Assembly: GCA_963755155.1 (NCBI GenBank)
Contig: CAVWIV010000013.1
Location: 39,511 to 103,510 of the forward strand
Length of the DNA: 64,000 nucleotides
Origin: PALSA-612 sp963755155
GTDB lineage: Bacteria > Actinomycetota > Thermoleophilia > Gaiellales > Gaiellaceae
Direction: 5' to 3'
In this document: piece by piece, positions 54,392-63,233 of the stretch
Layout of the letters: each line of letters opens with the position of its first letter
Position numbering within the stretch: the first letter of the stretch is position 1
Program-made: the position numbers and the translations under genes
Notes under the pieces: model-generated
Told to the model about the DNA's origin: nothing
What the model saw: the letters and a program-made list of their open reading frames with translations, nothing else
The model's database searches: none

Positions 54392-55912
54392 TCAGCACCC
54401 GAAGCAGCCGATGTTGTTGTTCGATTCGTCCGTGAACCACACCGTTCCGCTGGGCCCGCGACTGATCCCGCTCGGCGAGCCCGAGGGAGTCGGGACCGGA
54501 ATCTCCGTGACCACGCCAGCCGGCGTGATCCGGCCGATGTTCCCGGGCAGATGTTCGGTGAACCAGAGATTGCGGTCCGGCCCGAGCGTGATCTCCCTGG
54601 GGTCGCTGTCCGCCGTGGGGATCGGAAACTCTGTGATCGTCCCGTTGGGCGTGATGCGGCCGATGCGGTTGGCGCCGCTCTCCGTAAACCAGACGGCCCC
54701 GTCCGGTCCTGCCGTAATGCCGAATGGAAATGCGTCCTCGGTCGGGAGCGCAAACTCCGTCACGACGCCTTGGGGCGTGATGCGCCCGATGCGGTTACCG
54801 GTGAACTCGGTGAACCAGAGGTTTCCGTCCGGGCCCCGGGTGATCCGGACCGCGTCGCCGGCCACATCGAGCGGCACATCGAACTCGCTCAACACGCCAC
54901 CGGTAGTGATTCGCCCGATCTTGTCGCTGAGTTGCGTGAACCACATCGCCCCGTCGGGACCGGCGGTGATGCCGATCGTCTCTGCCCCGACCGCGAACGT
55001 CGAGATCTGGCCGGCTGGCGTGATTCGGCCGATCCTGGCCGCGCTTTCGTCCGTGAACCAGAGGTTGCGATCCGGGCCGACTGCGATCACCTCCGGCGAC
55101 GGAGTTCCGGCCCCCTCGTCGTCAGCGCCCGGCACCGCGAACTCGATGACGCTTCCCGTAGGTGTGCTGCGGCCGATGTTTCCGGCGCCGGGCTCCGTGA
55201 ACCAGAGGTTTCCGTCCGGGCCGGCGACGATAGATGCCGGGGCGGCACGTTCTGCATCGACCGGAAACTCGAGCGGAGCCTTCGCGAGATACTGCTGGCC
55301 GGTACGCAGGGCGATGGACCGGTTCTCGATGAAATCGAAGACACAGCGTGCGTCCCTGACGAACGGACGTCAACGTTCCGTCGCAGCGGTCGTCCGTGAG
55401 CCAGTCGGTTCCACGAACCGTGGTGCTGCTGTATCGCCCGCGAGTGCGGAACGCACCTTTCGCCTTTCCCCACAGACGGCGCACCGATCGCTTGGGCGGC
55501 TTGTTGCGAGCCGCGATCGTCCGCTTAGCGCCGCACGGCTTGAAGCTGCCGCCGGAGAGCCGGAGCTCGACGGTCGATGCCTGCCCCGGTGGTAGGGCGA
55601 TGATGAACCGCCCGTTGTAGAAGTTTCCCGGCACTCCCGCTTTCAGGACCAGCTGCACCTCGCCGTTCGCGGTCTCGACCTCCGTCCCCGCCGGCACGCG
55701 ACGCTTGCGGTCGAGCCGGACGAAGGTCTTCGCGCCCGGCAGCCGGAAGAAGACGACTCCACGAACAGGCGCGACCGAAACCGTCTGAGCACTCGCCGAC
55801 GCACCCGCAGACGCGAAAGGAAGCGCAGCTGCCGCCCCCGCCGCAGCGGCGAGTGCCGCGAATGAGACGATCGTTCGGAAGACGAGTAGGTGCGTCCCGC
55901 GAATATCGCCAT
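54392..55912 (-). CDS. Secreted protein D: FecR-like module followed by a Vgb/NHL-type propeller (frameshifted)
   Basis: Here the basic FecR-like module is N-terminal (GTEVETANGEVQLVLKAG, RRLWGKAKGAFRTRGRY, VRGTDWLTDDRCDGTLTSVR) and is followed by six or more virginiamycin-B-lyase-like repeats (GPDGNLWFTE... RIGRITP... pattern) to the end. No catalytic assignment is possible; such propellers usually bind ligands or proteins. The probable start is ATG 55912 (MAIFAGRT) before a signal peptide in the next frame. One base seems lost near 55890 and one gained near 55340; the total length stays a multiple of three. Confidence 0.75.
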
Positions 55913-55966
55913 CCTCGCACGCTGCGCGTCTTTAGCAAAGCGGGGGTTGCCGCGACGTCCGTTAGT

Positions 55967-57148
55967 TCATGCGATCTCTTGCCGCGTAGCGTGGGCCGAC
56001 AGGTAGTCGAGCGCCAGCCTCGTGAAGACCGCGATGCCGTTCCGCATCGCGGCCTCGTCCCAGTCGAAGCGCGGATGGTGGTGCGGGTAGTGGTCGTCCC
56101 CGCCCGCGCCGACGATGAAGAACGCGCCCGGCGCGGCCGTGAGGTACGCCGAGAAGTCCTCGCCGCCCATGATCGGCGGCGGCACGAAGAACGCGTCGTC
56201 ACCGAGCTCCTCGCGAACGGCGGCCTCGACGAGCGCCGAGGCGTCCTCGTCGTTGACCACGGAGTCGTAGCCCTCCTCGTACTCGAAGACGGACGTGCAG
56301 CCGTGCGCTTCCGCGATGCCCTGCGCGAACCGCTCCATCGCGCTCCGTACCGCGGCTCGCACCTCGGGTGCGAACGTCCGCACGGTGCCCCCGAGCTCGA
56401 CGGACTCCGGGATGATGTTGTCGGCCGTCCCGGCGTGGATCTGCGTCACCGAGACGACGGCGCGCTCGATCGGGTCGACGACGCGCGAGACGACGTGCTG
56501 CAGCCCGCTGACGACCTGCGCGGCCGCCGTCACCGGGTCGATCGACTTGTGCGGCGCGGCCCCGTGGCCGCCCTTGCCGCGGATCTCGATCTTGAACACG
56601 TCGCTGGCGGCGGTGTGCGCTCCCGCCAGGACGCCGACCTTGCCGAGCGGGTCGAGCGAGAAGAGATGCGCGCCGACCACCATGTCGACGCCGTCCATGA
56701 CGCCCGCCTCGACGAGCTGGCCCGCGCCGCCCGGCCCGAGCTCCTCGGCGTGCTGGAAGATGAAGCGGATCTCGCCGTTCAGTTCATCGCGCCGCTCGTG
56801 CAGCGCGTTCAGCGTCGCGAGCAGCATCGCCGTGTGGCCGTCGTGGCCGCACGCGTGCATGACGCCGGGATTCTCGGAGGCGAACTCGAGGCCGGTCTCC
56901 TCCTGGATCGGCAGCGCGTCGATGTCGGCGCGCAGCGCCAGCGTCTTCCCCGGCCGCCCGGTGCGAAGCGTCGCCACGAGGCTCGTCTCCGTCGGCCGGT
57001 CGAGCTCGAGCCCTTCCACGCCGCCGAGCAGCTCGAAGAGGAACGCCGACGTCTCGTGCTCCTGGAAGCTCAGCTCCGGGTGCTGATGGAGGTGGCGCCG
57101 CCACGCGATCGCCTGCGCTTCCAGCTCTGGTGTGACGAGCGTGCTCAT
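55967..57148 (-). CDS. M20-family amidohydrolase
   Basis: 393 residues. Zinc-site motifs: GVMHACGHDGHTAMLL (conserved His, Asp), EELGPGGAGQLVEAG, GAHLFSLDPLG and the terminal PIMGGEDFSAYL. Related enzymes hydrolyse N-acyl amino acids, hippurate or auxin-amino-acid conjugates; the substrate is unknown. ATG overlaps the glyS stop (ATGA). Confidence 0.9.
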   Translation of the reverse strand: MSTLVTPELEAQAIAWRRHLHQHPELSFQEHETSAFLFELLGGVEGLELDRPTETSLVATLRTGRPGKTLALRADIDALPIQEETGLEFASENPGVMHACGHDGHTAMLLATLNALHERRDELNGEIRFIFQHAEELGPGGAGQLVEAGVMDGVDMVVGAHLFSLDPLGKVGVLAGAHTAASDVFKIEIRGKGGHGAAPHKSIDPVTAAAQVVSGLQHVVSRVVDPIERAVVSVTQIHAGTADNIIPESVELGGTVRTFAPEVRAAVRSAMERFAQGIAEAHGCTSVFEYEEGYDSVVNDEDASALVEAAVREELGDDAFFVPPPIMGGEDFSAYLTAAPGAFFIVGAGGDDHYPHHHPRFDWDEAAMRNGIAVFTRLALDYLSAHATRQEIA

Positions 57149-58986
57149 AGCGAGAGCTCCGAGAAGTCGGCGATGGAGCCGACGCTGTCGCGGACGTCGG
57201 CCAGCAGGCCGAGCCGGTTGGCCTTCAGCTGCTCGTTCTCGTGCATCACGAGTACCTCCTCGAAGAAACGGTGGACGGTGGGTGCAAGCTTGTCCGCAGC
57301 AGCGACCGCAGCAGCGAGATCCTGACTTGTCAGCACGGGTCGCGTTGCGTCGAGCCCCTCGCCGAGTGCCTTCTCGGCATCGTCCTCGAGACGATCCTTC
57401 GACCACTCGGCGACAGCGCCCTTGGCAAGCCGCGCCGAGCGGTCGTAGACCTCGTGTACTCGGGCGAGCACTGCCGGCTCGGCCGACGCGAGGAATCGTG
57501 CGCGATCCGCGACGCCGGCAATGTCGGGCGCGGCCGACCGGCGCGCCGCACGGGTGAGCTCGACAGGCACGTCGAGCAGCCCTTCCAGGCGCTCCTCGAC
57601 GAACTCGCGGACATCCGGCGACAGAAGCTCGTGCGAGACCGCGACACCGCCCTCGACCGCGAGGCGGCAGAGGCCGATGGCCGCCCGCCGCAGGCCGTAC
57701 GGGTCGCGGGAGCCGGTCGGCCGGTGCCCGAGCGAGAACGACACGGTGAGCGTGTCGATCCTGTCCGCCGCCGAAAGCACGCGGCCCGCCTCAGTACCAG
57801 GGAGCGGCGCGTCGGCGCTGTCCGGCAAGTACTGCTCCTCGATCGCGCGGCACACGGCATCGGGGTAACTGGCGAGCCGCGCGTACTCCGCGCCGATCAC
57901 GCCTTCGAGATCCGTGAACTCGCGGACGAGCTCCGATGCCTGGTCGGCCTTCGAGAGCAGCGCTGCCTGTCGCGCGTCTTCATCACCGCCGAGCTTGGGG
58001 ACGAGCTCGACGAGCCGGTTTGCCTTCTCGGCGAGCGAGCCGCCGCCCTCGATAAACGTGATCCGGTCGAGCCGGTCCGCCAGCTCGTCGATACCGACTG
58101 CGACGTCGCGGTCGAACGTGAACGCCGCGTCCTCGAGCCGCGCCTCGAGCACCCGCGTGTAGCCGGGACTGATGACGTCGACGTCTCCCCCGGCCGCGAC
58201 GACGGCGAAGCGGTTCTCCCCGAGCGGGAAGTAGCGCTGGTGGCTCTGCATGGCGGTGACGATCACGCGCTCGGGCAGGCGGAGGAAGCGCTCGTCGAAC
58301 TCCGATGCGAAGACGAGCGGCCACTCGACCATGTACATGACCTCCTCGAGCTTCCCGAGCGGGTCCTGCCAGTCGCCGAGCGCGTCGAGCGCCTCCACGA
58401 TGCGACGGCGGCGCTCGGCAGCGTCGGGCTCGACGTTCGCGGCACGAAGCGTGTCCACGTAGGCCTGCGCGGAGGCGATCCCAACCTCGCCGTGCGTGAA
58501 GCGGTGGCCGAAGGACGTGCCGGAGCCCGCCAGCGTCTCTACGTCGAGCTTCTCGCAGAACCAGCGCACGGGACGGGCGAATCTGTGGCCGCTGTCGTCC
58601 CAGCGCATCGACTTGCCGAACTCGAGCCCGTGGACGATCGCCCGCATCCGGTCGAGCAGAGCCTCGCCGCGCAGCGGCTCGCCGGGCACCCGTGCCCAGA
58701 GGTGCCCGTCCCGCTCTTCGAGGTCCGTCTCGGCGAGCCCGTACCGCTTGGCGAACCCTGCCGACGCCTGCTCACGCCGCTCGGCCGGCGGCCCCTTCAC
58801 GAGCTGCTCGTCCGCCGTCTCGGGCAGCTCGTCGATGACGAACGCGATCCGCCGCGGCGTCACGTAGACGTGCGATGCCTCCACGCCCAGCTGCTCGAGC
58901 ACGAGCGCCGGTAGTTGCGCCTCCGCCTCGCGACACGCCGAGGCGGGAAGCTCCTCGCAGCCGAGCTCAAGCAGCAGCGTCGGCAT
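57145..58986 (-). CDS. glyS: Glycyl-tRNA synthetase beta subunit
   Basis: 613 residues, shorter than the usual about 690. The start is typical (LLLELGCEELPA), followed by VYVTPRRIAFVID, FGKSMRWDDSGHRFARPVRWF and the HD-like central part (QSHQRYFPL, KADQASELVREFTDLEGVIG). The C-terminal region likely binds the tRNA. Overlaps glyQ by 20 bases; the two form the alpha2beta2 enzyme. Actinobacteria often use the single-chain type, so this pair helps point to a deep branch. Confidence 0.95.
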   Translation of the reverse strand: MPTLLLELGCEELPASACREAEAQLPALVLEQLGVEASHVYVTPRRIAFVIDELPETADEQLVKGPPAERREQASAGFAKRYGLAETDLEERDGHLWARVPGEPLRGEALLDRMRAIVHGLEFGKSMRWDDSGHRFARPVRWFCEKLDVETLAGSGTSFGHRFTHGEVGIASAQAYVDTLRAANVEPDAAERRRRIVEALDALGDWQDPLGKLEEVMYMVEWPLVFASEFDERFLRLPERVIVTAMQSHQRYFPLGENRFAVVAAGGDVDVISPGYTRVLEARLEDAAFTFDRDVAVGIDELADRLDRITFIEGGGSLAEKANRLVELVPKLGGDEDARQAALLSKADQASELVREFTDLEGVIGAEYARLASYPDAVCRAIEEQYLPDSADAPLPGTEAGRVLSAADRIDTLTVSFSLGHRPTGSRDPYGLRRAAIGLCRLAVEGGVAVSHELLSPDVREFVEERLEGLLDVPVELTRAARRSAAPDIAGVADRARFLASAEPAVLARVHEVYDRSARLAKGAVAEWSKDRLEDDAEKALGEGLDATRPVLTSQDLAAAVAAADKLAPTVHRFFEEVLVMHENEQLKANRLGLLADVRDSVGSIADFSELSL

Positions 58987-59830
58987 CCAGCGTCTCCACG
59001 TAGAGGCGCGCCACGTTCAGCGTGAGGCGTCGCGCCCTGAGGATGTAGGCAGCCCGCTCGGTGGCGGAGACCGCGCCGCGGGCGTCGAGGACGTTGAGGA
59101 GGTGCGAGCACTTCAGCACCTGGTCGTAGGCGGGCAGCGGCAGGCGCCGCTCGATGAGGTGGGCGCACTCGTCCTCGTGCTCGGCGAAGCGCCTCACGAG
59201 CACGTCCACGGGCGCCTCCTCGAAGTTGTAGATCGACCACTGGCGCTCGTTCTCGCGGTACACGTCACCCCACGTGAGGCCCGGCGCCCATTCGAGGTCG
59301 AACGCCGTCTGCTTCCCCTGGAGGAACATCGCCAGCCGCTCGAGCCCCATCGTGATCTCCGCAGGGATCACGTCCAGCTCGATGCCGCCCACCTGCTGGA
59401 AGTACGTGAACTGCGTGATCTCCATCCCGTCACACCAGACCTCCCAGCCGAGGCCCCAGGCGCCGATCGACGGCTGCTCCCAGTCGTCCTCGACCAGGCG
59501 TACGTCGTGCTGCTCGAGGTCGATGCCGATCGCCCGGAGCGAGCCGAAGTAGAGATCGAGCACGTCCTCGGGCGCGGGCTTGAGGATCACCTGGTACTGG
59601 AAGTAGTGCTGGAAGCGAAACGGGTTCTCGCCGTAGCGGCCGTCGGTCGGCCGGATGCACGGCTCGACGTATGCGGCCTTCCAGGGATCGGGGCCAAGGC
59701 TGCGGAGGAACGTCGCCGGGTTGGCAGTCCCCGCGCCGAGCTCCGTGTGGTACGGCTGCATGATCGCGCAGCCCTGCTTGCCCCAGTACGCGTGCAGCGC
59801 GGCGATCAGCTCCTGGTAGTTGAGAGCCAC
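58967..59830 (-). CDS. glyQ: Glycyl-tRNA synthetase alpha subunit
   Basis: 287 residues. Class II core of the tetrameric GlyRS: YWGKQGCAIMQPYHTELGAGTANPATFLRSLGP, YVEPCIRPTDGRYGENPFRFQHYFQYQVILKP and ERLAMFLQGKQTAFDLEWAPGLTWGDVY, split across the fold. ATG 59830. 17 bases separate it from the upstream gene. Confidence 0.96.
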   Translation of the reverse strand: MALNYQELIAALHAYWGKQGCAIMQPYHTELGAGTANPATFLRSLGPDPWKAAYVEPCIRPTDGRYGENPFRFQHYFQYQVILKPAPEDVLDLYFGSLRAIGIDLEQHDVRLVEDDWEQPSIGAWGLGWEVWCDGMEITQFTYFQQVGGIELDVIPAEITMGLERLAMFLQGKQTAFDLEWAPGLTWGDVYRENERQWSIYNFEEAPVDVLVRRFAEHEDECAHLIERRLPLPAYDQVLKCSHLLNVLDARGAVSATERAAYILRARRLTLNVARLYVETLDADAAA

Positions 59831-59847
59831 CGAGAGAGCCTAGAGCC

Positions 59848-60273
59848 TCAATTGACGGACTGGCCGAGGATCCACGCGAGTGGATCGGCGAGGATCTCCT
59901 CGAGGAGCCCGGCGAGGACGGCACCCACGAGGCCGTCGCCGGCGGTGTCTTCGGCCGCCTGCTCGACGCCCGCCCGCAGGGCGCGGTTGATCGTCTCGGT
60001 GTCCCAGCGCACGTCGGTCGCGTTCGTCGAGGGCACGAACGAGAGCACGAGCTCCTCGCGGGACGTGTCGAGCTCGCAGGCCGCGCCGCTGATGGCGGAC
60101 AGGGCGAAGCGTTGGATCGCGCCGTCGATGCCGCCGCCCTCGAAGTTCGCCTCGGTCGTGCATGCGTCGGCGATACGGGTCTCTCCGAAGTCGAGCGCGC
60201 CGGCGGCGAGCTCGGCGACGATGAGCACGCCGACGGCGACCAGCAACGCGCCCAGCACGCGCACGGGCGTCAC
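59848..60273 (-). CDS. Membrane-anchored or secreted protein of unknown function
   Basis: 141 residues. One N-terminal hydrophobic helix (VLGALLVAVGVLIVAELAAGAL) and a mature part with two Cys (DACTTEAN and GAACELD). The GTG start overlaps the MFS stop (GTGA), so it is coupled to the transporter. No family recognised. Confidence 0.7.
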   Translation of the reverse strand: MTPVRVLGALLVAVGVLIVAELAAGALDFGETRIADACTTEANFEGGGIDGAIQRFALSAISGAACELDTSREELVLSFVPSTNATDVRWDTETINRALRAGVEQAAEDTAGDGLVGAVLAGLLEEILADPLAWILGQSVN

Positions 60274-61571
60274 GTCGCCCTCCGGAGCCGCGAGGCCGGC
60301 GCGAGCGCCACGAGCGCGAGCAATGCCGAGAGGGCGAAGGACGAGCGGAAGCCCCGCGTGACGACGCTTTCGAGCGTCGTGATGAGATCGTCCCGCATCT
60401 CGCGCAGCCCGTCGTCGGTATCGGCGCGTCGCTCGTCGAACGGCCGCGCGAGGTCGGGGATCTCGCCCTGCTTCGCTTCGTCGAGCGCGTCGCGCAGGTC
60501 GAGCGCGATGGGCACCTTCAGCCGAAGGTCGGCGTCGCCCTCGAGCACGACCTGCGCGCCTGCGAGCAGCGCCTTGTCGTCCGAGCTCTCGAGCGTCTCG
60601 GAAAGCAGCGGCGCGACGAGCGCGAGCGCCAGCACGAGGCCGGCGTGGCGGGCGCCGACGGTCATCAGGCAGCTCCGCGTGGCCCGTCCTTCGGGGTCGA
60701 GCGCGACGCGGGTCAGCGCCGGGACGGCGAGCCCGAGCCCCGCTCCGCAGAAGGCAAGCGCGAGCGCGACGAGGAGGTTCGAGATCCGCGGCAGCAACGC
60801 GAGCGCGACGAGACCTCCTGCGAGCAGAGCCGCTCCGCCAAGCGCAGCCGTGCGCGCGTCGAGCCGCCGGGAGAGAGGCCGCACGGCGAGCGCGGCCGCG
60901 GGCAGAGCGCTGACGACGACCGCCCCGATCACGGGGTCGAGCGACCACACGGTGATCACGAGCAGCACGGAGAGGAACAGCGCACCCACAAGTGCTCCGA
61001 AGACGAGCCCCAGGCTCGTGTCCGCGGCGAGCGCATGGGGCCGCAAGGTCGCGTCCTTCGGGTCGGCGGGCGCGTCGCGGACGCGGTCGTCGACCATCGC
61101 CGCGAGCGCCACGAGGGCCAACGGCACCTGCACTGCGAAGATCGCGCGCCAGTCGAAGAGTTGCGTCAGCACTCCTCCCAGCGCGGGCCCAGCGGCGGCG
61201 CCGATCGTCCCGGCCGTCGTCCAGACGACGGCGCCGCGTACCGGCGATCCGGTGAACGCGGCCAGGGCGCGTAACGACGCTGCGAGCAGCAGCGCGCCGC
61301 CGAGCCCCTGGACGCAGCGGAAAGCGATGAGCGCGTCGAGGCTCCAGGCGGCGGCGCAGCCTGCGGAGCCCGCGGCGAAGAGCGCGACGCCGACGATCCC
61401 TGTGAGTCGTGGCCGCAGGCGGCGCGCGAACGGGACGAGGGCGAGCGCCGCGAGCGCGACGACGAGGTTGTAGGACGTGATCACCCACGAGACGCCCACG
61501 AGCGTCGTGTCGTACTCGCCGTAGAGGTCCGGCAGCGCCAGCACGACGATGGAGGAGTCGGCGAAGGCCAC
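60270..61571 (-). CDS. MFS drug-efflux-type transporter
   Basis: Twelve or more predicted membrane helices; FADSSIVVLALPDLYGEY resembles the first-helix motif of DHA-type exporters, and RCVQGLGGALLLAASLRAL and GPALGGVLTQLFDWRAIF are motif B/C regions. Substrate unknown. GTG 61571 cuts the first helix: twelve more hydrophobic residues (RVLTIALATGVA) are encoded upstream, but no ATG, GTG or TTG precedes them. A CTG at 61625, overlapping the acetyltransferase stop, is a possible real start. Confidence 0.88.
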   Translation of the reverse strand: MAFADSSIVVLALPDLYGEYDTTLVGVSWVITSYNLVVALAALALVPFARRLRPRLTGIVGVALFAAGSAGCAAAWSLDALIAFRCVQGLGGALLLAASLRALAAFTGSPVRGAVVWTTAGTIGAAAGPALGGVLTQLFDWRAIFAVQVPLALVALAAMVDDRVRDAPADPKDATLRPHALAADTSLGLVFGALVGALFLSVLLVITVWSLDPVIGAVVVSALPAAALAVRPLSRRLDARTAALGGAALLAGGLVALALLPRISNLLVALALAFCGAGLGLAVPALTRVALDPEGRATRSCLMTVGARHAGLVLALALVAPLLSETLESSDDKALLAGAQVVLEGDADLRLKVPIALDLRDALDEAKQGEIPDLARPFDERRADTDDGLREMRDDLITTLESVVTRGFRSSFALSALLALVALAPASRLRRAT

Positions 61572-61617
61572 GGCAACGCCCGTGGCGAGGGCGATCGTGA
61601 GGACGCGCGTACGGCGG

Positions 61618-62037
61618 TCAGCCAGTGTGGCGCTCCATCAGGCGCTCGGAAGGCGGGCCGAAGCCGAAGCGTTCGTATAGCCCCTGCGCGTCCCTCGTGT
61701 GAAGGAGCCACCGCGTGTGGGTAAGCGGACTGCCGTCGACCGCCTCGCGAACGAGCTCGGCGCCGAGCCCCTTGCCGCGGTGCTCTTCGAGCACGTAGAC
61801 GTCGGCGAGATACGACAGCGTGTGCCCGTCCGAGAACGTCCGCGCAAAGCCGACCTGCCGCTCGCCCTGGTAGAGGCCGACGACGCGCGCGGCGCCACGG
61901 ACGAGGTCTTCGACGACGTTGCGCGGACGGCCCTCCGCCCAGTACGACTCCTCGGCGAGGTACCGATGGACGGCGTCGAGGTCGATGCGCTCGATGTCGT
62001 CGTCGAGCTCGTAGCCGCCCGGCAGCTCTCGCCTCAT
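61618..62037 (-). CDS. GNAT-family acetyltransferase
   Basis: 139 residues. Acetyl-CoA-binding motif A reads VYVLEEHRGKGLGAELV; GLYERFGFGPP is the C-terminal motif B. The substrate is unknown. It is followed directly by the MFS gene, and pairs of this kind are common in resistance loci, although nothing here proves it. Confidence 0.85.
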   Translation of the reverse strand: MRRELPGGYELDDDIERIDLDAVHRYLAEESYWAEGRPRNVVEDLVRGAARVVGLYQGERQVGFARTFSDGHTLSYLADVYVLEEHRGKGLGAELVREAVDGSPLTHTRWLLHTRDAQGLYERFGFGPPSERLMERHTG

Positions 62038-62065
62038 CGGCCGAGTCTCACAGGCCCCTCGCTAG

Positions 62066-62335
62066 CTAGGACGGCTTGGCGGAACGGTAAAGCCGCTGAA
62101 ACAGCCGCGTGCGCAAGTCGCGCTCCATCTCGATCGCCTCTTCGTCGGCGAGCCTTCCCTCGAGTGCTCCCCGGATCATTCGCTCCTCGAGCAACTGACT
62201 GCGTGCCGCTTCGAGATCGTCGGCGAGCATCGTGATCGCCTTCGCAGCCGCCTGGACCTCCGGTCGGGGATCTGTCGAGAGGCCCTGCGCCCACCGCCTG
62301 AGCTCCTCGACCTGCCCGTCATCCACATGTCCCAT
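62066..62335 (-). CDS. Small coiled-coil protein of unknown function
   Basis: 89 residues from ATG 62335, highly charged (Glu, Arg, Ala) and probably all helix from about residue 30. It has no cysteines and no membrane segment. GTG 62341 is an alternative start with GGTGAAG-like signal. Family not recognised; the 45-base gap to recO shows nothing clear. Confidence 0.65.
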   Translation of the reverse strand: MGHVDDGQVEELRRWAQGLSTDPRPEVQAAAKAITMLADDLEAARSQLLEERMIRGALEGRLADEEAIEMERDLRTRLFQRLYRSAKPS

Positions 62336-62380
62336 CTTCACCGCAGGACGGGACAGGTGCAACCCGGCTTTGCAATCAAA

Positions 62381-63154
62381 TCACGCTGAGAGCGTGCGTA
62401 ATCGAAAACCGCCGTGGAACTCGTACGACGAAGAGACCACGGTCAGCGCATCGCGTGCCGCTCGCTCGGAGATGCTCATCCCGGCGGCGTCAGCGAGCGG
62501 CTGACGCAGCAGCGCGTCGACCGCGGCGAGACCTTCCGCGGACAGGGTGAGCGCGTCGGCTGCGCACGTGACGCAGACTGCGCCGCCCGCACGCGGGGAG
62601 TAACCGACGATGTTCTCCTCGGCTCCACACTCGGCGCAGCTGCCGACATGCGGCAGGTAGCCGGAGAGCCAGAGCAGCTTCAGCTGGAACGCAAGACCGA
62701 GCGGATCGAGCTCGGGTCGCAGTATTCCGCCGTTCGTCTCGTCGAGGAGATCGAGGAAACGCGTGATTGCCGTGAAGACGCGGTCGTTTTGCTCCTGCTC
62801 GGGGAAGAGACGCAGCACGGCCTCCGCGCCGACCAGGCCGATCGCCGAGCGGCGCGAGTCGTCGCGGATTGCGTGGTGCGAGCGAACGAGCGCCGCTCCC
62901 GTGACGGTCTGGAGCTCTCCCCGGCCCTCGTGGAGCACGAGCTCGACGTGGGACAGGGGCTCGAGGCGGCCGCCGAACCGTGAGCGGGTCTTGCGGACGC
63001 CCTTCGCGATCGCGCCCACGCGTCCGCGATCCTCGGTGTAGAGGTGCAGGATCCGGTCGGCCTCCGAGAAGCGAAGCGAACGGAGAACGACAGCCTCGGT
63101 GGTGAACGTCCGGCCGATGCGGCCCAGTCTAGAGAGGCCATCCGCCGGGGCCAT
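62381..63154 (-). CDS. recO: DNA repair protein RecO
   Basis: Helps load RecA at gaps in the RecFOR pathway. 257 residues from ATG 63154. An N-terminal OB fold (TTEAVVLRSLRFSEADRILHLYTEDRG, then GAIAKGVRKTRSRFGGRLEPL) and a C-terminal zinc finger (CAECGAE and CVTC). The sequence continues to a normal RecO length. Confidence 0.95.
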   Translation of the reverse strand: MAPADGLSRLGRIGRTFTTEAVVLRSLRFSEADRILHLYTEDRGRVGAIAKGVRKTRSRFGGRLEPLSHVELVLHEGRGELQTVTGAALVRSHHAIRDDSRRSAIGLVGAEAVLRLFPEQEQNDRVFTAITRFLDLLDETNGGILRPELDPLGLAFQLKLLWLSGYLPHVGSCAECGAEENIVGYSPRAGGAVCVTCAADALTLSAEGLAAVDALLRQPLADAAGMSISERAARDALTVVSSSYEFHGGFRLRTLSA

Positions 63155-63233
63155 CCCGCGCCTCCACCCACAGTCGAGCGTATCGGCGAAATCGAGACGT
63201 GTCTGCAACGGGACTGCGTCGATTGCGCGACGA

